Shown in pieces: positions 34,438-44,380 of a stretch of 64,000 nucleotides of DNA. The DNA comes from Dyella sp. A6. Lineage in GTDB: Bacteria; Pseudomonadota; Gammaproteobacteria; Xanthomonadales; Rhodanobacteraceae. A model generated the notes under the pieces. That model was not told the DNA's origin. It worked only from the letters and a program-made list of their open reading frames with translations, and did not search any database. Position 1 is the first letter of the stretch. The number at the start of each line of letters is the position of its first letter. The stretch is taken from assembly GCF_036320485.1 (NCBI RefSeq), contig NZ_CP132911.1:744001-808000 (forward strand). The letters are read 5' to 3'. Made by a program: the position numbers and the translations under genes.

Positions 34438-35880
34438 ATGGTTGAAACAGGCTATGTTTCAGTGATCAAACAGGTGTGGGCACGCGCTGTGGATTGGCTC
34501 GGCAGGGCGCCGATCCAGGATCCGGTCGACCGGCGCAATGCTCCACTCGTGCAGCTATTGCTGATCTGCGTGGGCTGCTTTGCGGCAGTGAACAAGGTCG
34601 TGATGTTCTCGCAGCCCGAATTTCGTGCGGCGCTGAGCAACCTGGTGATGTTCGTCGATGCGTTCACCGACGTGATGATCGTGGTCGCGGCCTGGGTCAG
34701 TCTTTTCTTCGTCCGCCGCGGTGAATTTCGCAAGGGCGTGAGCCTGTTTCTCGGCGTGATGCTGGCGAGCGGCCTGCTCGCCTATACGGTGATCGGGTTG
34801 AGGCGCTTATACCTCGATCCGTTTCCGCTGCTGTTGCTCGGCCTTGCAGGCCTGATGCTGGGGCGCCGTGCGCTGTGGACAGTGTTCGGCATTCTGATGC
34901 TGTGGTTCGGGCTGGGCACGCTGTCCGATGCCTGGAGAGACATCCATGCCGGAGTGGTGCACTGGAAGTTGAGTTTCAGGCCGACCGTGGAGATCAGCTA
35001 TCTCGCTGTGGCGCTGGTGCTGGACCGGGCGATCGGTGCGCTGCGTGAAACGCTGGCGGTGTCGGAAGCGCGTGGCGAGCAGCTCGAGCGCACTAACCGG
35101 CAACTGCAGCACGAGATGGTCGAACGCGAGCGCACGATGGAGCACCTGGTGCATGCGCAGAAGATGGAGGCGGTCGGCCGCGTCGCCAGTGGCGTGGCAC
35201 ACGATTTCGACAACATTCTCGGCGTGATCCTCGGCTATACGGCTCGCCGTGAACGCCTTGCCGATGGCGGCGTGGCCCCGCTGGTCAATGCGATGGCGGG
35301 CATTCACGCGGCGGCCGAGCGGGCCGCGATGATCAGCCGGCAACTGCTGGGTTTCAGCCGGCACGATGTCACGCGGGTGGAGCTGCTGGACCTGCGCGAG
35401 ATCATGCAAACGGTCTGCCCGATGATGAAGCAGCTGTTCGGCGCGCATATCCGGATGTCGATCGAGCAGCCCGAGGAACCCAGCATGGTTGCCATGGATC
35501 GTGCCCAGCTCGAACTGATCCTGCTCAGCGTCGCCTCCAATGCCCGCGATGCGATGCCTGACGGCGGCGACTTCGACATCGTCGTCCGGCGCGGCAGGGA
35601 TCAGGTTCTGATCGAACTGTCCGACAACGGCGTAGGTATCGCGCCGGGACGCCTGGAGCACATCTTCGAGCCGTTCTACACCACCAAGCCGGTCGGCAGC
35701 GGAACCGGGCTGGGCCTGTCAGTCGTACATGACGTGCTGGACGCCACCGGAGGCGGCATCAGCGTGCGCAGCATCGTCGGCAAGGGCACCACCTTCGTCA
35801 TGATGATTCCGCTCGCAGAGCAACAGGCCGGGCAGGATGTCGCGACTCAGGCGATGCTCTCACCCGCCGCGAACAGATAA
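34438..35880 (+). CDS. membrane sensor histidine kinase
   Basis: A 480-residue histidine kinase with about five N-terminal membrane helices (residues 35-205) that form a MASE-like sensor, a coiled-coil linker (about 205-240), and HisKA plus HATPase_c domains. The H box is VASGVAHDFDNILG with phospho-acceptor H255; the usual HDFNN is changed to HDFDN. The ATP-binding N box (ASNARDAMPDGG), DNGVGI, FEPFYTTK and GTGLGLS are intact, so it should be active. No Shine-Dalgarno is visible at the ATG. The gene ends inside the convergent response-regulator gene (34-base overlap), the likely partner. Signal unknown. Confidence 0.92.
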   Translation: MVETGYVSVIKQVWARAVDWLGRAPIQDPVDRRNAPLVQLLLICVGCFAAVNKVVMFSQPEFRAALSNLVMFVDAFTDVMIVVAAWVSLFFVRRGEFRKGVSLFLGVMLASGLLAYTVIGLRRLYLDPFPLLLLGLAGLMLGRRALWTVFGILMLWFGLGTLSDAWRDIHAGVVHWKLSFRPTVEISYLAVALVLDRAIGALRETLAVSEARGEQLERTNRQLQHEMVERERTMEHLVHAQKMEAVGRVASGVAHDFDNILGVILGYTARRERLADGGVAPLVNAMAGIHAAAERAAMISRQLLGFSRHDVTRVELLDLREIMQTVCPMMKQLFGAHIRMSIEQPEEPSMVAMDRAQLELILLSVASNARDAMPDGGDFDIVVRRGRDQVLIELSDNGVGIAPGRLEHIFEPFYTTKPVGSGTGLGLSVVHDVLDATGGGISVRSIVGKGTTFVMMIPLAEQQAGQDVATQAMLSPAANR

Positions 35881-36590
35881 CCGGTGCCGCGGGCCGTGAG
35901 CAGCGGCAATGGCTCGCCGGTCTGCTCCCGCGCCTTGCGCCGCAGGCGATGGATCATCATCTCGAGACGATGCGGATCGAAATCGTAGATGTCGTCGGTC
36001 AGCGCTTCGATCAGCGTTTCGCGTGACACCGGTTCGCCCATCCGGGCCATCAGTGTGGTGAGCACGCATTGTTCCGGAGCGGTCAGTGCCACGATGCTGT
36101 CGTTCGGCGCAATCAGGCGCCAGCCATCGGCTTCGAGGTGCCAGCCGGCATGGCTCATGGCGCGTCCGGCGGAGGAGGGCGCGGGTGCCTGCAGGCGACG
36201 GGCCAGACTGTGCAGGGTGGCTGCGAGCACGTCGACGTCCACCGGTTTGCTCAGGAAGGCATCGACGCTCTCCTGCAGCGCGCGGATGCGGTCGTTCTTC
36301 TCGCGGCTGCCGGTGAGCATGATCAGGCCGATATGGGTCGAGGCCGAGCGCAGATAACGCGCCACGCTGAGACCGTCTTCATCGGGCAGGCCCATGTCCA
36401 GTACCACGATGTCGAACTGATGCGAGATCATGTGCCGGTACAGTTCGGCAGCCAGGCCGGCGCCGGTCACGGCAAAGCCGTAGTCGCGCAGCGCCGGCAG
36501 CAACACGGCGTCGCGCAGCTCGACGTCGTCCTCGAGCACCGCGATCTGCAGTGCGTGCGAACCGGTGCCGGAGGCTCGGCCTGAACTCAT
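35847..36590 (-). CDS. OmpR/PhoB-type response regulator
   Basis: A 247-residue regulator. The receiver domain (about 12-125) has the acidic pair D21-D22, the phospho-acceptor D65 (VVLDMGLPDEDG), T93 and K115 (FLSKPVD). The C-terminal winged helix (about 140-245) resembles the Trans_Reg_C domain, with LTAPEQCVLTTLM and YDFDPHRLEMMIHRLRRK. ATG 36590 is preceded by AAGGAA at good spacing. The gene is transcribed toward the histidine-kinase gene and overlaps its end, so the pair is antisense-overlapping, not an operon. Target genes cannot be told. The M1 peptidase gene is divergent from it. Confidence 0.93.
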   Translation of the reverse strand: MSSGRASGTGSHALQIAVLEDDVELRDAVLLPALRDYGFAVTGAGLAAELYRHMISHQFDIVVLDMGLPDEDGLSVARYLRSASTHIGLIMLTGSREKNDRIRALQESVDAFLSKPVDVDVLAATLHSLARRLQAPAPSSAGRAMSHAGWHLEADGWRLIAPNDSIVALTAPEQCVLTTLMARMGEPVSRETLIEALTDDIYDFDPHRLEMMIHRLRRKAREQTGEPLPLLTARGTGYLFAAGESIA

Positions 36591-36738
36591 GGGATTCCTT
36601 CCCGTGCGATGACGACCCCATCCTAGCAAGCGGTTGGCTGGATTGGCATGCACGGGGTGATCCGTGCCTTCTGGCACTGTGCCTGACGTCATGCCGGACA
36701 TAGCTTGGGCGATTGTCTGCAACTTCGGGAAGATCGCC

Positions 36739-39420
36739 ATGCGTCGCTTCGTCCGTCCGCTCCTTCTTACTGCCCTGGCCGCCGCCTGCGGTTCCGCTCT
36801 CGCCGCTGGCACGAATCAGGCCCCGCAGGGCCGGCTGCCGCGCTGGGCGATGCCCGAGTCCTATCACATCGCGTTCAAGGTCGATCCCGCCAAGCAGGAC
36901 TTCGCGGGTACCACCACCATCCGGGTGGACCTGAAGAAGGCATCCGACTACGTGTGGCTGGACGGCCAGGACCTGCACGTCAGCAAGGTGACCATCACCG
37001 ACGCGTCGGGCAAGGTGCATCAGGGCAAGTACGAGGCGGTGTCGCCCAAGACCGGCGTGTCGCGGGTGGACTTCGGCAGCACGCTGAAGCCGCAGCAGCT
37101 GACCCTGACCTTCGACTACACCGCGCCGCTGAACCAGCAATTGCAGGGTCTGTACAAGGTCGTCTATGCCGGTCATCCGTATGCGATGACGCAGATGGAA
37201 CCGATCAGCGCCCGCTTCGCCTTTCCCGGGTTCGACGAGCCCTCGTTCAAGACGCCGTTCGACATCAGCCTGACCATCCCCGACACGCTGGTCGGCGTGG
37301 CCAATACCAAGCAGGTGAAGGATGTTCCCGCCGGCAAGGGCTGGAAGACCCTGACCTTCGCCCAGACCAAGCCGCTGCCGACCTATCTGGTGGCGTTCGC
37401 GGTCGGTCCGTGGGACATCGTGAGCGGCCCGGTGATCTCGCCGGATGCGTACCGCAGCAAGCCGCTGCGCCTGCGCGGTATCGCCGCCGCCGGCCAGGCA
37501 CACCGCATGAAGCACATCCTGGGCGAGACGCCGGCGATCATCCACACGCTGGAGAACTACTACGCCTTCGGTTATCCGTGGGACAAGCTCGACCTGCTCG
37601 CCGCTCCCGACTTCTCCGCCGGTGCGATGGAGAATCCGGGCCTGGTCACCTTCCGTGACTGGCTGCTGCTGCTGGACCCGGATTCGCCGGCACGCGACGT
37701 GCGCGGCTCGTTCAACGACACCGCGCATGAGCTGGCGCACCAGTGGACCGGCGACACCGTCACCATGAAGTGGTGGAACGACATCTGGCTCAATGAGGCC
37801 TTCGCCACCTGGATGCAGCAGAAGGTCACCATGAAGCTGCACCCGGAATACCGCGCTGATCTCGATCGCGTGCTGGGCGCCGAGGGTGCGATGAACAACG
37901 ACAGCCTGGTCAGCGCGCGCGAGATCCGCCAGCCGATTACCGGCAACGGCGACATCATGACCGCGTTCGACGGCATTACCTACATGAAGGGCGCGGCGGT
38001 GCTCGGCATGTTCGAGGCCTACGTCGGCGACAAGACCTTCCGCAAGGGCATGCGCGCCTACATCCAGGCGCACAAGTTCGGCAATGCCGATGCCGACGAC
38101 CTGGTCAACGCGATCGCCCAGGCAGCCGGCAAGGGCCAGGTGTTCAAGAACGCATTCAAGAGCTTCCTCAACCAGTCCGGCGTGCCGTACGTGCAGACGA
38201 AGCTGGAGCACAAGGACGGCAAGACCGTGCTGGAGCTGAAGCAAAGTCGTTACCTGCCGCTCGGCAGTACCGGCAACAGCCATCGCATCTGGGGTATCCC
38301 GGTGTGCGTACGCTACGGTGTGGCCGGCGGCAGCAAGGTGGCCTGCGACATGCTGGACAAGGCGACCGGCTCGATGGTGCTGGCCGGCGCCACGCCATCG
38401 ACCTGGGTCATGCCGAACGCCGATGGCCGCGGCTACTACCGCTTCAGCCTCGACAAGTCGGCGCTGGCCGCGCTGAGCCGCCACGTCGACAAGCTCAGCG
38501 ACACCGAGCAGCTGGCCTATGCCGACGCGATCGGCGCCAGCTTCAAGCGCGGCGACTTGGATGCCGGCCAGGCGCTGATGGCGCTGCAGCCGCTGACGCA
38601 TTCGAAGACGCGTGAAGTGGCGACCTCGCCGATCAGCCTGGTCACCTGGATCTATCAGCACGAAGCGGTGACCGACGCCCAGCGCGCGCATATCCGCCAG
38701 TGGATCGAGCACGCCTACCTGCCGCGCCTCGAACAGCTCGGCTACATGCGCAAGCCGGGCGAATCGGACAGCGACGCACTGCTGCGCAGCAAGCTGGCAG
38801 GCGCGCTGGCGTTCGACTTCGACGTGCCGCAGGTACGCGCAGCCCTGCTCAAGCAGGGCGAGGCGGTGCTCAAGCGCAAGGCCGACGGCAGCCTGGACTT
38901 CGCCGCGGCGAACCCGGACCTGCTGGGCGACGCGCTGGGCATGGCGGTGCAGGCGCACGGCAAGCCGGTCGTCGATACCCTGATCGCGGTGCTGCCCAAG
39001 ACCACCGACCCGGCACTGCGCAACAGCATGCTGTCGGCCCTCAGCAAGGCGCAGAAGCCGGCGCTGGCCGACGAGGCCCGCGATTTCGCGCTGAGCAAGT
39101 CGGTTAAGGTGGGCGAGATGGCTTCGATCCTGCGTGGCGGTCGTGACACCCGTGCCGGTCGTGATGCGCTGTGGCACTGGTTCACCGCGCATTACCCGCA
39201 GGTGCTTGCCCGCACCGGCAGCTTCGCCGGTGGCTACCTGCCGCTGATCGCAGCCGGCGGCAGCTGCTCCACGGCTGAGGTGGATCGCCTGCAGGCGTTC
39301 TTCAAGCCACGCGTGAACGATGCCCCGGGCGCCGCCCGCGGCCTGGCACAGACCAGCGAAAGCGGTCTGCTGTGCGCAGCCCTGAAGGCCAAGCAGAACC
39401 CGGACACGATCACGCGCTGA
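36739..39420 (+). CDS. secreted M1 family aminopeptidase
   Basis: An 893-residue zinc aminopeptidase with a signal peptide (1-22, ending SALAAG). The M1 N-terminal beta-domain (about 30-220) precedes the thermolysin-like catalytic domain. That domain carries the substrate motif GAMENPGL and the zinc site HELAHQ (H330, E331, H334) with the third ligand E353 in LNEAF. A long alpha-helical ERAP1-like C-terminal region completes the chain. It would trim peptides in the periplasm or outside. The ATG at 36739 gives the signal peptide. A strong terminator follows; the gene is likely monocistronic. Confidence 0.95.
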   Translation: MRRFVRPLLLTALAAACGSALAAGTNQAPQGRLPRWAMPESYHIAFKVDPAKQDFAGTTTIRVDLKKASDYVWLDGQDLHVSKVTITDASGKVHQGKYEAVSPKTGVSRVDFGSTLKPQQLTLTFDYTAPLNQQLQGLYKVVYAGHPYAMTQMEPISARFAFPGFDEPSFKTPFDISLTIPDTLVGVANTKQVKDVPAGKGWKTLTFAQTKPLPTYLVAFAVGPWDIVSGPVISPDAYRSKPLRLRGIAAAGQAHRMKHILGETPAIIHTLENYYAFGYPWDKLDLLAAPDFSAGAMENPGLVTFRDWLLLLDPDSPARDVRGSFNDTAHELAHQWTGDTVTMKWWNDIWLNEAFATWMQQKVTMKLHPEYRADLDRVLGAEGAMNNDSLVSAREIRQPITGNGDIMTAFDGITYMKGAAVLGMFEAYVGDKTFRKGMRAYIQAHKFGNADADDLVNAIAQAAGKGQVFKNAFKSFLNQSGVPYVQTKLEHKDGKTVLELKQSRYLPLGSTGNSHRIWGIPVCVRYGVAGGSKVACDMLDKATGSMVLAGATPSTWVMPNADGRGYYRFSLDKSALAALSRHVDKLSDTEQLAYADAIGASFKRGDLDAGQALMALQPLTHSKTREVATSPISLVTWIYQHEAVTDAQRAHIRQWIEHAYLPRLEQLGYMRKPGESDSDALLRSKLAGALAFDFDVPQVRAALLKQGEAVLKRKADGSLDFAAANPDLLGDALGMAVQAHGKPVVDTLIAVLPKTTDPALRNSMLSALSKAQKPALADEARDFALSKSVKVGEMASILRGGRDTRAGRDALWHWFTAHYPQVLARTGSFAGGYLPLIAAGGSCSTAEVDRLQAFFKPRVNDAPGAARGLAQTSESGLLCAALKAKQNPDTITR

Positions 39421-39441
39421 TCGTCCGGGGTTGCGGGAACG

Positions 39442-39473
39442 ACGCCGGGCAGCGACCGCTGCCCGGCGTTTTC
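39442..39473 (+). terminator. intrinsic terminator of the M1 peptidase gene
   Basis: A 13-base stem (ACGCCGGGCAGCG with CGCTGCCCGGCGT) followed by TTTTCGT, 21 bases after the stop. Confidence 0.88.
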
Positions 39474-39528
39474 GTCCGTGGCCCTGCGTCCTACACTGCC
39501 GGCCACTTGCCGTTTTCGGGGACATTGC

Positions 39529-40377
39529 GTGACAGGCCTTCCATCCACGCCGGACGTGCGTTCGCTGCTGGCGAGTGCCGCGCAGGCGCTTGGCGAACGG
39601 ATCGACGCCGAACTGCTGCTACTGCATGTGCTGGGCAAGCCGCGCAGTTGGCTGTTCGCGCACGCGGACGAACGGCTGGATGCGGCCGCCATCGATGCGT
39701 ATGCGGCCCTGGTACAGCGTCGTCTGGCGGGTGAACCGGTGGCCTACCTCACCGGGTATCGAGGCTTCTGGACCCTGGAACTGGAGGTCAGCCCGGCGAC
39801 ACTGATTCCGCGGCCGGAAACCGAGCGGCTGGTCGAGCTGGCGCTGGAACGACTGCCGCTGGACGCCGCGGCAAGCGTGGCCGACCTGGGTACTGGCAGC
39901 GGCGCCATTGCGCTGGCGATCGCATGCGAACGGCCACAGGCACACGTGGTCGCCTGCGATGCCAGTGCGCCGGCGCTGGCCGTCGCGCAGCGCAATGCAC
40001 AACGGTTGCAACTGCCGCAGGTGCGCTTCGTGCAGGGCGACTGGCTGGCGCCACTACGCGGCGAGCGTTTCGACCTGGTCGTTTCCAACCCGCCCTACAT
40101 CGAGGCGGACGACCCGCATCTGGCACAGGGTGACCTGCGCTTCGAGCCGCGCTCGGCACTGGCTTCAGGCACCGACGGTCTCGACGACATCCGGCGCATC
40201 GTGCACGACACCCTTGACGTGCTGAAGCCAGGCGGATGGCTGCTGTTCGAGCACGGCTGGAACCAGGGCGAGCTGGCACGCGCGCTGTTGCGCCAAGCCG
40301 GTTATGCGTCGGTGTTCACGGCGCAGGACCTGGAAGGCCGCGACCGCGTCAGCGGTGGTTGCTGGTCTGCGGCATAA
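39529..40377 (+). CDS. prmC: release-factor glutamine N5-methyltransferase PrmC
   Basis: PrmC methylates the GGQ glutamine of translation release factors with S-adenosylmethionine. The 282-residue protein has an N-terminal helical domain (about 1-80, [11 protein letters not shown]) and a Rossmann methyltransferase domain with motif [15 protein letters not shown], the acidic ACDAS loop and the substrate motif [13 protein letters not shown] start at 39529 is preferred: GGGGA lies eight bases before it and it gives the family N-terminus, whereas the ATG at 39478 adds unrelated sequence. prfA is usually adjacent in other bacteria but is not here. Confidence 0.93.
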   Translation: MTGLPSTPDVRSLLASAAQALGERIDAELLLLHVLGKPRSWLFAHADERLDAAAIDAYAALVQRRLAGEPVAYLTGYRGFWTLELEVSPATLIPRPETERLVELALERLPLDAAASVADLGTGSGAIALAIACERPQAHVVACDASAPALAVAQRNAQRLQLPQVRFVQGDWLAPLRGERFDLVVSNPPYIEADDPHLAQGDLRFEPRSALASGTDGLDDIRRIVHDTLDVLKPGGWLLFEHGWNQGELARALLRQAGYASVFTAQDLEGRDRVSGGCWSAA

Positions 40378-40422
40378 CAGGCCGGATCCTGCGGCTAACG
40401 CCTTGCTTGCGCTGGATTGCGC

Positions 40423-42315
40423 TTATCCCGCGCTGGCGGTCTGCGTGGCCACGATGTGCGGAAAGCGCGCGCGGATGGCGCGGCGGATGCCGGGCAGGTC
40501 GAGGCCGGCCATGCTCAGCACTTCCTCGCGGCTACCGTGTTCCAGGTAGGTGTCGGGCAGGCCCAGGTGCAGCACCGGCAGGGTGATGCCGTGTGCGGCC
40601 AGGCACTCGGCCACCGCTGAACCGGCGCCGCCGGCGACGGCGTTGTCTTCCAGCGTGACGAAGGCTTCGTGGGTTCTGGCCAGTTCCAGGATCAGGGCTT
40701 CGTCCAGCGGTTTCACGAAGCGCATGTTCGCCAGGGTGGCGTCCAGCTCGGCGGCAACCGTGGCGGCCGGTGCCAGCATTGCGCCGAAACTCAGCAGGGC
40801 CAGGCCGTGGCCACGCCGCCGCAGTTCGGCCTTGCCGATCGGCAGGGCGTCGAGTTCCGGGCGCAGCGCGATGCCCGGGCCGGTACCGCGTGGATAGCGG
40901 ATGGCGGCGGGGCCTGCGTGCCGGAAGCCGGTGGTGAGCATCTGACGGCACTCGTTTTCGTCCGCCGGGGCCATGATCATCATGTTGGGCAGGCAGCGCA
41001 GGAAGCTCAGGTCGAAGCTGCCGGCGTGGGTGGCGCCGTCAGGACCGACCACGCCGGCACGATCGATCGCGAAGGTCACGTCCAGATTCTGCAGTGCCAC
41101 GTCGTGGATGGCCTGGTCGTAGGCGCGCTGCAGGAAGGTGGAATAGATCGCCACCACCGGCTTGGCGCCTTCGCAGGCCATGCCGGCTGCCAGCGTGACC
41201 GCATGCTGCTCGGCGATGGCCACGTCGAAATAGCGTTCCGGATAGGTCTTGGAGAAGCGCACCAGGCCCGAGCCCTCGCGCATCGCGGGGGTGATGCCCA
41301 TCAGGCGATCGTCCGCGGCAGCCATGTCGCACAGCCAGTCGCTGAAGATGTCGGTATAGCTGGGTTTGGCCGGTGCGCTTTTCTTGACCAGCCCGGCCTC
41401 GGGATCGAACGGGCCGACGGCGTGGTATTCGATCTGTGCCTGCTCCGCCGGTGCGTAACCCTTGCCCTTGGTGGTGATCACATGCAGCAGCTGCGGACCG
41501 GGCAGGTTCTTCACCGTGCGCAGTGCGGCCAGCAGTTGCGGAATGTTGTGGCCGTCGATCGGGCCGGTGTAGTGGAAGCCAAGTTCCTCGAACAAAGTCG
41601 AGGGCACGAACATGCCCTTGGCATGTTCTTCCCAGCGCTTGAAGAAGCGGCCGGCATAGGACTGCTTCGGAATCGCGCGCTTGGCCCGCTCACGCACAGC
41701 ATTCAGGCGTCGGCTGGCCATGGCACGGGCCGCCATCTTGGTCAGTGCCCCCACGTTTTCGCTGATCGACATGCCGTTGTCGTTGAAGACCACCAGCATG
41801 TCCGGTTCGACGTCGCCGCCGTGGTTCAGCGCCTCGAACGCCATGCCGGCGGTCATCGCGCCGTCGCCGATCACCGCCACCACCTTGCGCTTGTCGCCGC
41901 GACGCTGGCTGGCGATGGCCATGCCCAGCGCGGCCGAGATCGAGGTGGACGAGTGGCCGACGCCGAAGGTGTCGTACTCGCTTTCCTCGCGGCGCGGGAA
42001 CGGTGCCAGGCCGTCCTTCTTCTTGATCGTGGTGATGCGGTCGCGGCGGCCGGTGAGGATCTTGTGCGGGTAGCACTGGTGGCCCACGTCCCAGACCAGG
42101 CGGTCGTCCGGGGTGTTGAACACGTGATGCAGCGCTACCGTCAGTTCCACCACGCCCAGGCCTGCACCGAAGTGGCCGCCGGAGCTGGCCACGGACTCGA
42201 TCAGGTAGGCGCGCAGTTCGTCGGCGACCGCAGGTAGCTGGTCGTCGGCAACGTGGCGCAGGTCGGCGGGAGTCTGGATGGACGCCAGGTGAGGGTAGCG
42301 CGAGGAATCGATCAT
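40423..42315 (-). CDS. dxs: 1-deoxy-D-xylulose-5-phosphate synthase Dxs
   Basis: Dxs condenses pyruvate and glyceraldehyde 3-phosphate, using thiamine diphosphate, in the first step of the MEP isoprenoid pathway. The protein is 630 residues. Visible motifs are the ThDP-binding [17 protein letters not shown] with the metal-binding [12 protein letters not shown], the catalytic-region [15 protein letters not shown], and the transketolase pyrimidine domain with the sequences [16 protein letters not shown] and [18 protein letters not shown] 42315 gives the family N-terminus; an in-frame GTG at 42357 adds foreign sequence. It converges with prmC. Confidence 0.97.
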   Translation of the reverse strand: MIDSSRYPHLASIQTPADLRHVADDQLPAVADELRAYLIESVASSGGHFGAGLGVVELTVALHHVFNTPDDRLVWDVGHQCYPHKILTGRRDRITTIKKKDGLAPFPRREESEYDTFGVGHSSTSISAALGMAIASQRRGDKRKVVAVIGDGAMTAGMAFEALNHGGDVEPDMLVVFNDNGMSISENVGALTKMAARAMASRRLNAVRERAKRAIPKQSYAGRFFKRWEEHAKGMFVPSTLFEELGFHYTGPIDGHNIPQLLAALRTVKNLPGPQLLHVITTKGKGYAPAEQAQIEYHAVGPFDPEAGLVKKSAPAKPSYTDIFSDWLCDMAAADDRLMGITPAMREGSGLVRFSKTYPERYFDVAIAEQHAVTLAAGMACEGAKPVVAIYSTFLQRAYDQAIHDVALQNLDVTFAIDRAGVVGPDGATHAGSFDLSFLRCLPNMMIMAPADENECRQMLTTGFRHAGPAAIRYPRGTGPGIALRPELDALPIGKAELRRRGHGLALLSFGAMLAPAATVAAELDATLANMRFVKPLDEALILELARTHEAFVTLEDNAVAGGAGSAVAECLAAHGITLPVLHLGLPDTYLEHGSREEVLSMAGLDLPGIRRAIRARFPHIVATQTASAG

Positions 42316-42618
42316 CTGCGTATTGTTGGCCTGTGGCGGGCACGGAGCAAGGGCCACTGATAAAAACTTGCGCCCGGACGGTGACTTAATGATGGCGATG
42401 CGGGGCTGGTGATCGTGGCCAGGGGTGGTCCGGGCTGTTGCTCTGTCTCGGCAAAGCGGGGCGGCCGCCGATCAACGCCAGCCGGGGGCCTCTCCTGAGA
42501 GTATGTCGGGTACGAAACAGGCAGCAACGCGACAGTTTGTCGCCTCAGCTGATGCTGGACGGGCGATTCGGGTGGTCGGGCACATCGCGGGCAGGCCGCG
42601 GCACCGAAGTCAACGCGA
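42316..42618. other. dxs leader/intergenic region
   Basis: About 300 bases with no supported gene. On the minus strand it is the leader of dxs and contains CTCTCAGGAGAG and, some 45 bases on, GAGACAGAGC, which recall parts of a glycine riboswitch but lack its core. No clear promoter is seen. The 3' end of the HNH gene lies at 42619 with no obvious terminator. Confidence 0.45.
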
Positions 42619-43221
42619 TCAGTGAGCCAGCTTGTCGCGCCGGTTGCGCGGCAGGTGATTGACCAGGAATTCCATCTGGTCGGCCAGGATGTTGCGGTTG
42701 GAAAGGATCAGGTGCTCGACCCAGCTGGGCCGGTAGGGCACGGCCAGCAGCGGCATGTGAGCCTGCTGCGGCGTGCGGTTGCTTTTCTTCAGATTGCAGG
42801 CCAGGCAGGCGCTGACCACGTTTTCCCATTCGTCGCGGCCGCCGCGTGAGACCGGCAGCACGTGGTCGCGGGTCAGCTCGCCGCGATTGAAGTGGTTGCC
42901 GCAGTAAAGGCAAAGGTGGCGGTCGCGCGCGAACAGCGCAGTGTTGGTGAGCGCCGGTGCGGGGTCGATGGCATGATCGCGGCAGTGGCCGGTGCTGGCG
43001 ATGATCGGATGCAGCTGCAGCAGGCTCTGCTCGCCGGTGTCGCGGTTGTGCCCGCCGTGAACGGTGAGGCAGGGATCGCCCAGGGTCCAGGCCACCGCCT
43101 CGCGGACATACAGGCAGACCGCATCCTGCCAGCTGATCCAGTCAAGGATGCGGCCGGCGGCGTCCAGCGACAGCACGCGGGTCGAGTGCAGGTCGGCGTT
43201 GATGGGCGCGTCCATCAGCAT
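42619..43221 (-). CDS. HNH endonuclease family protein
   Basis: A 200-residue protein with a zinc-stabilised HNH nuclease domain at about 95-150. CLYCG and the CLACN pair bind zinc, and LTRDHVLPVSRGG with WENVVSACLACN supplies the catalytic His-Asn-His type pattern. The N-terminal 90 residues (VLSLDAAGRILDWISWQDAVCLY) are typical of a chromosomally conserved HNH subgroup found in many proteobacteria and not tied to phages or toxins. The ATG at 43221 has AAGGA eight bases before it. Its function in vivo is not known. It stands alone between dxs and sapC. Confidence 0.88.
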   Translation of the reverse strand: MLMDAPINADLHSTRVLSLDAAGRILDWISWQDAVCLYVREAVAWTLGDPCLTVHGGHNRDTGEQSLLQLHPIIASTGHCRDHAIDPAPALTNTALFARDRHLCLYCGNHFNRGELTRDHVLPVSRGGRDEWENVVSACLACNLKKSNRTPQQAHMPLLAVPYRPSWVEHLILSNRNILADQMEFLVNHLPRNRRDKLAH

Positions 43222-43370
43222 GTGTTTCGTCCTTCAGCCTCGGCGAAAGAGCGGTACAGCAATGCCCGGTGGGCTCAGCATAGACCAAATGTGTTGCAAA
43301 ACGCATGCAAGCTGCTGTCCCGGCAGGCAGAAAGGCTTTTTTCGACCCGGTCGCCCATGTGGCCGGGCGC

Positions 43371-43379
43371 TGATATAGT
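43371..43379 (+). promoter_or_regulatory. extended -10 promoter of the SapC gene
   Basis: TGATATAGT matches an extended -10 element (TGn followed by TATAGT, five of six to consensus). No -35 hexamer is recognisable, as is common for this type. The predicted start is about 75 bases before the SapC GTG, and a small ACCCG/CGGGT hairpin (43396-43409) lies in the leader. Confidence 0.4.
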
Positions 43380-43465
43380 GGGGGTTCATCTGTAGACCCG
43401 ACGCCGGGTTTGGGAGGGGACGCCGATGGTGGTGGCCCCGGCACGGCGGGGCAGAGGTAATAGAC

Positions 43466-44230
43466 GTGGCTGAAGTTCTTTTCTACGAGCGCCCGGTGCC
43501 GCTCAACCGTTCCCAGCACAAGGACCTGCGCCTGAAGCCGGTGCCGAGCCTGAGGTTCGCGCAAAACGTGCATTCCGTGCCGTTGACCTGCGTGGAATTC
43601 CCGATGGCAGCGCGCGACATGCCGATCCTGTTCGGCGGCAACGATGTCGCCAGCGCCGGTCCGATGGCGCTGCTTGGCCTGCGTCAGGACGAAAACCTGT
43701 TCGTGGACGTGGACGGGCAGTGGGCGCCGAACACCTACATCCCGGCCTTCATCCGTCGCTATCCGTTTGTTCTGGCCGAGAAGCCGGCCGACAGCGAGGG
43801 CGATGACTTTGCGGTGTTCCTGGACGAAGCCTACGAGGGTTTCGATACCAACGAGGGCGAGCGCCTGTTCAAGGAAGATGGCACCGACAGCGAAATGCTG
43901 ACCAATGCGGTGAACTTCCTCGGTGAGTTCCAGCAGTACGCGGCGCGCACCAACTGGTTCATGGAGCAGCTGCGCAAGCATGACCTGCTGGAGCCGCGCA
44001 CCGTCACGCTGCAGAAAGACGGCAACGCGATCAACCTCAACGGCCTGTTTGTGGTCAGCGAGGACAAGCTGCTGCAGCTGGACGAGAAGACCACGCACGA
44101 GTTCCTCAAGTCTGGCGTTCTCGGCTGGATCTACGCGCACCTGCAGTCGCTGGCGAACATCGACCGCGTGACCCTGCGTCTGAATCAGCGCGAAGCGGCT
44201 GAAGCCACCGCAGGCGCCAGCAAAAACTGA
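43466..44230 (+). CDS. SapC family protein
   Basis: A 254-residue protein of the SapC family, first described with S-layer secretion/processing genes in Caulobacter and common in proteobacteria lacking an S-layer. The family pattern is visible: YERPVPLNRSQHKDLRLKP, MPILFGG, YIPAFIRRYPFVLAE and an acidic VFLDEAYEGF segment. No signal peptide or membrane helix is present. GTG is the start, preceded by GCAGAGG. The biochemical role is unknown. It is followed by a hairpin, so it is monocistronic. Confidence 0.88.
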   Translation: MAEVLFYERPVPLNRSQHKDLRLKPVPSLRFAQNVHSVPLTCVEFPMAARDMPILFGGNDVASAGPMALLGLRQDENLFVDVDGQWAPNTYIPAFIRRYPFVLAEKPADSEGDDFAVFLDEAYEGFDTNEGERLFKEDGTDSEMLTNAVNFLGEFQQYAARTNWFMEQLRKHDLLEPRTVTLQKDGNAINLNGLFVVSEDKLLQLDEKTTHEFLKSGVLGWIYAHLQSLANIDRVTLRLNQREAAEATAGASKN

Positions 44231-44268
44231 ACTCCGGCAGGCCGCGTCCGCGCGGCACCGGTGGATGC

Positions 44269-44293
44269 GAAGGGCGGCCATTGGCCGCCCTTC
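44269..44293 (+). terminator. hairpin terminator of the SapC gene
   Basis: GAAGGGCGGCCA pairs perfectly with TGGCCGCCCTTC around one base. The following CTGTTTG is only a modest T-tract. Confidence 0.75.
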
Positions 44294-44380
44294 CTGTTTG
44301 CGCGACGACTTTACGCCACGACGTGACAATGGCTCATGCCTGACTCAGACTCTTCGCCTACACCCGGAGGGAGAAGGGGC

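Noticed and set aside
42480..42600. A glycine or thiamine riboswitch ahead of dxs on the minus strand.
   Set aside because: Fragments such as CTCTCAGG and GACAGAGC occur, but the required GCCGAAGG core and the paired elements in the right order are missing.
42619..43221. The HNH gene as part of a phage or restriction/defence island.
   Set aside because: No methylase, integrase, terminase or toxin gene is adjacent, and base composition equals that of the flanks. It resembles a conserved chromosomal HNH subgroup.
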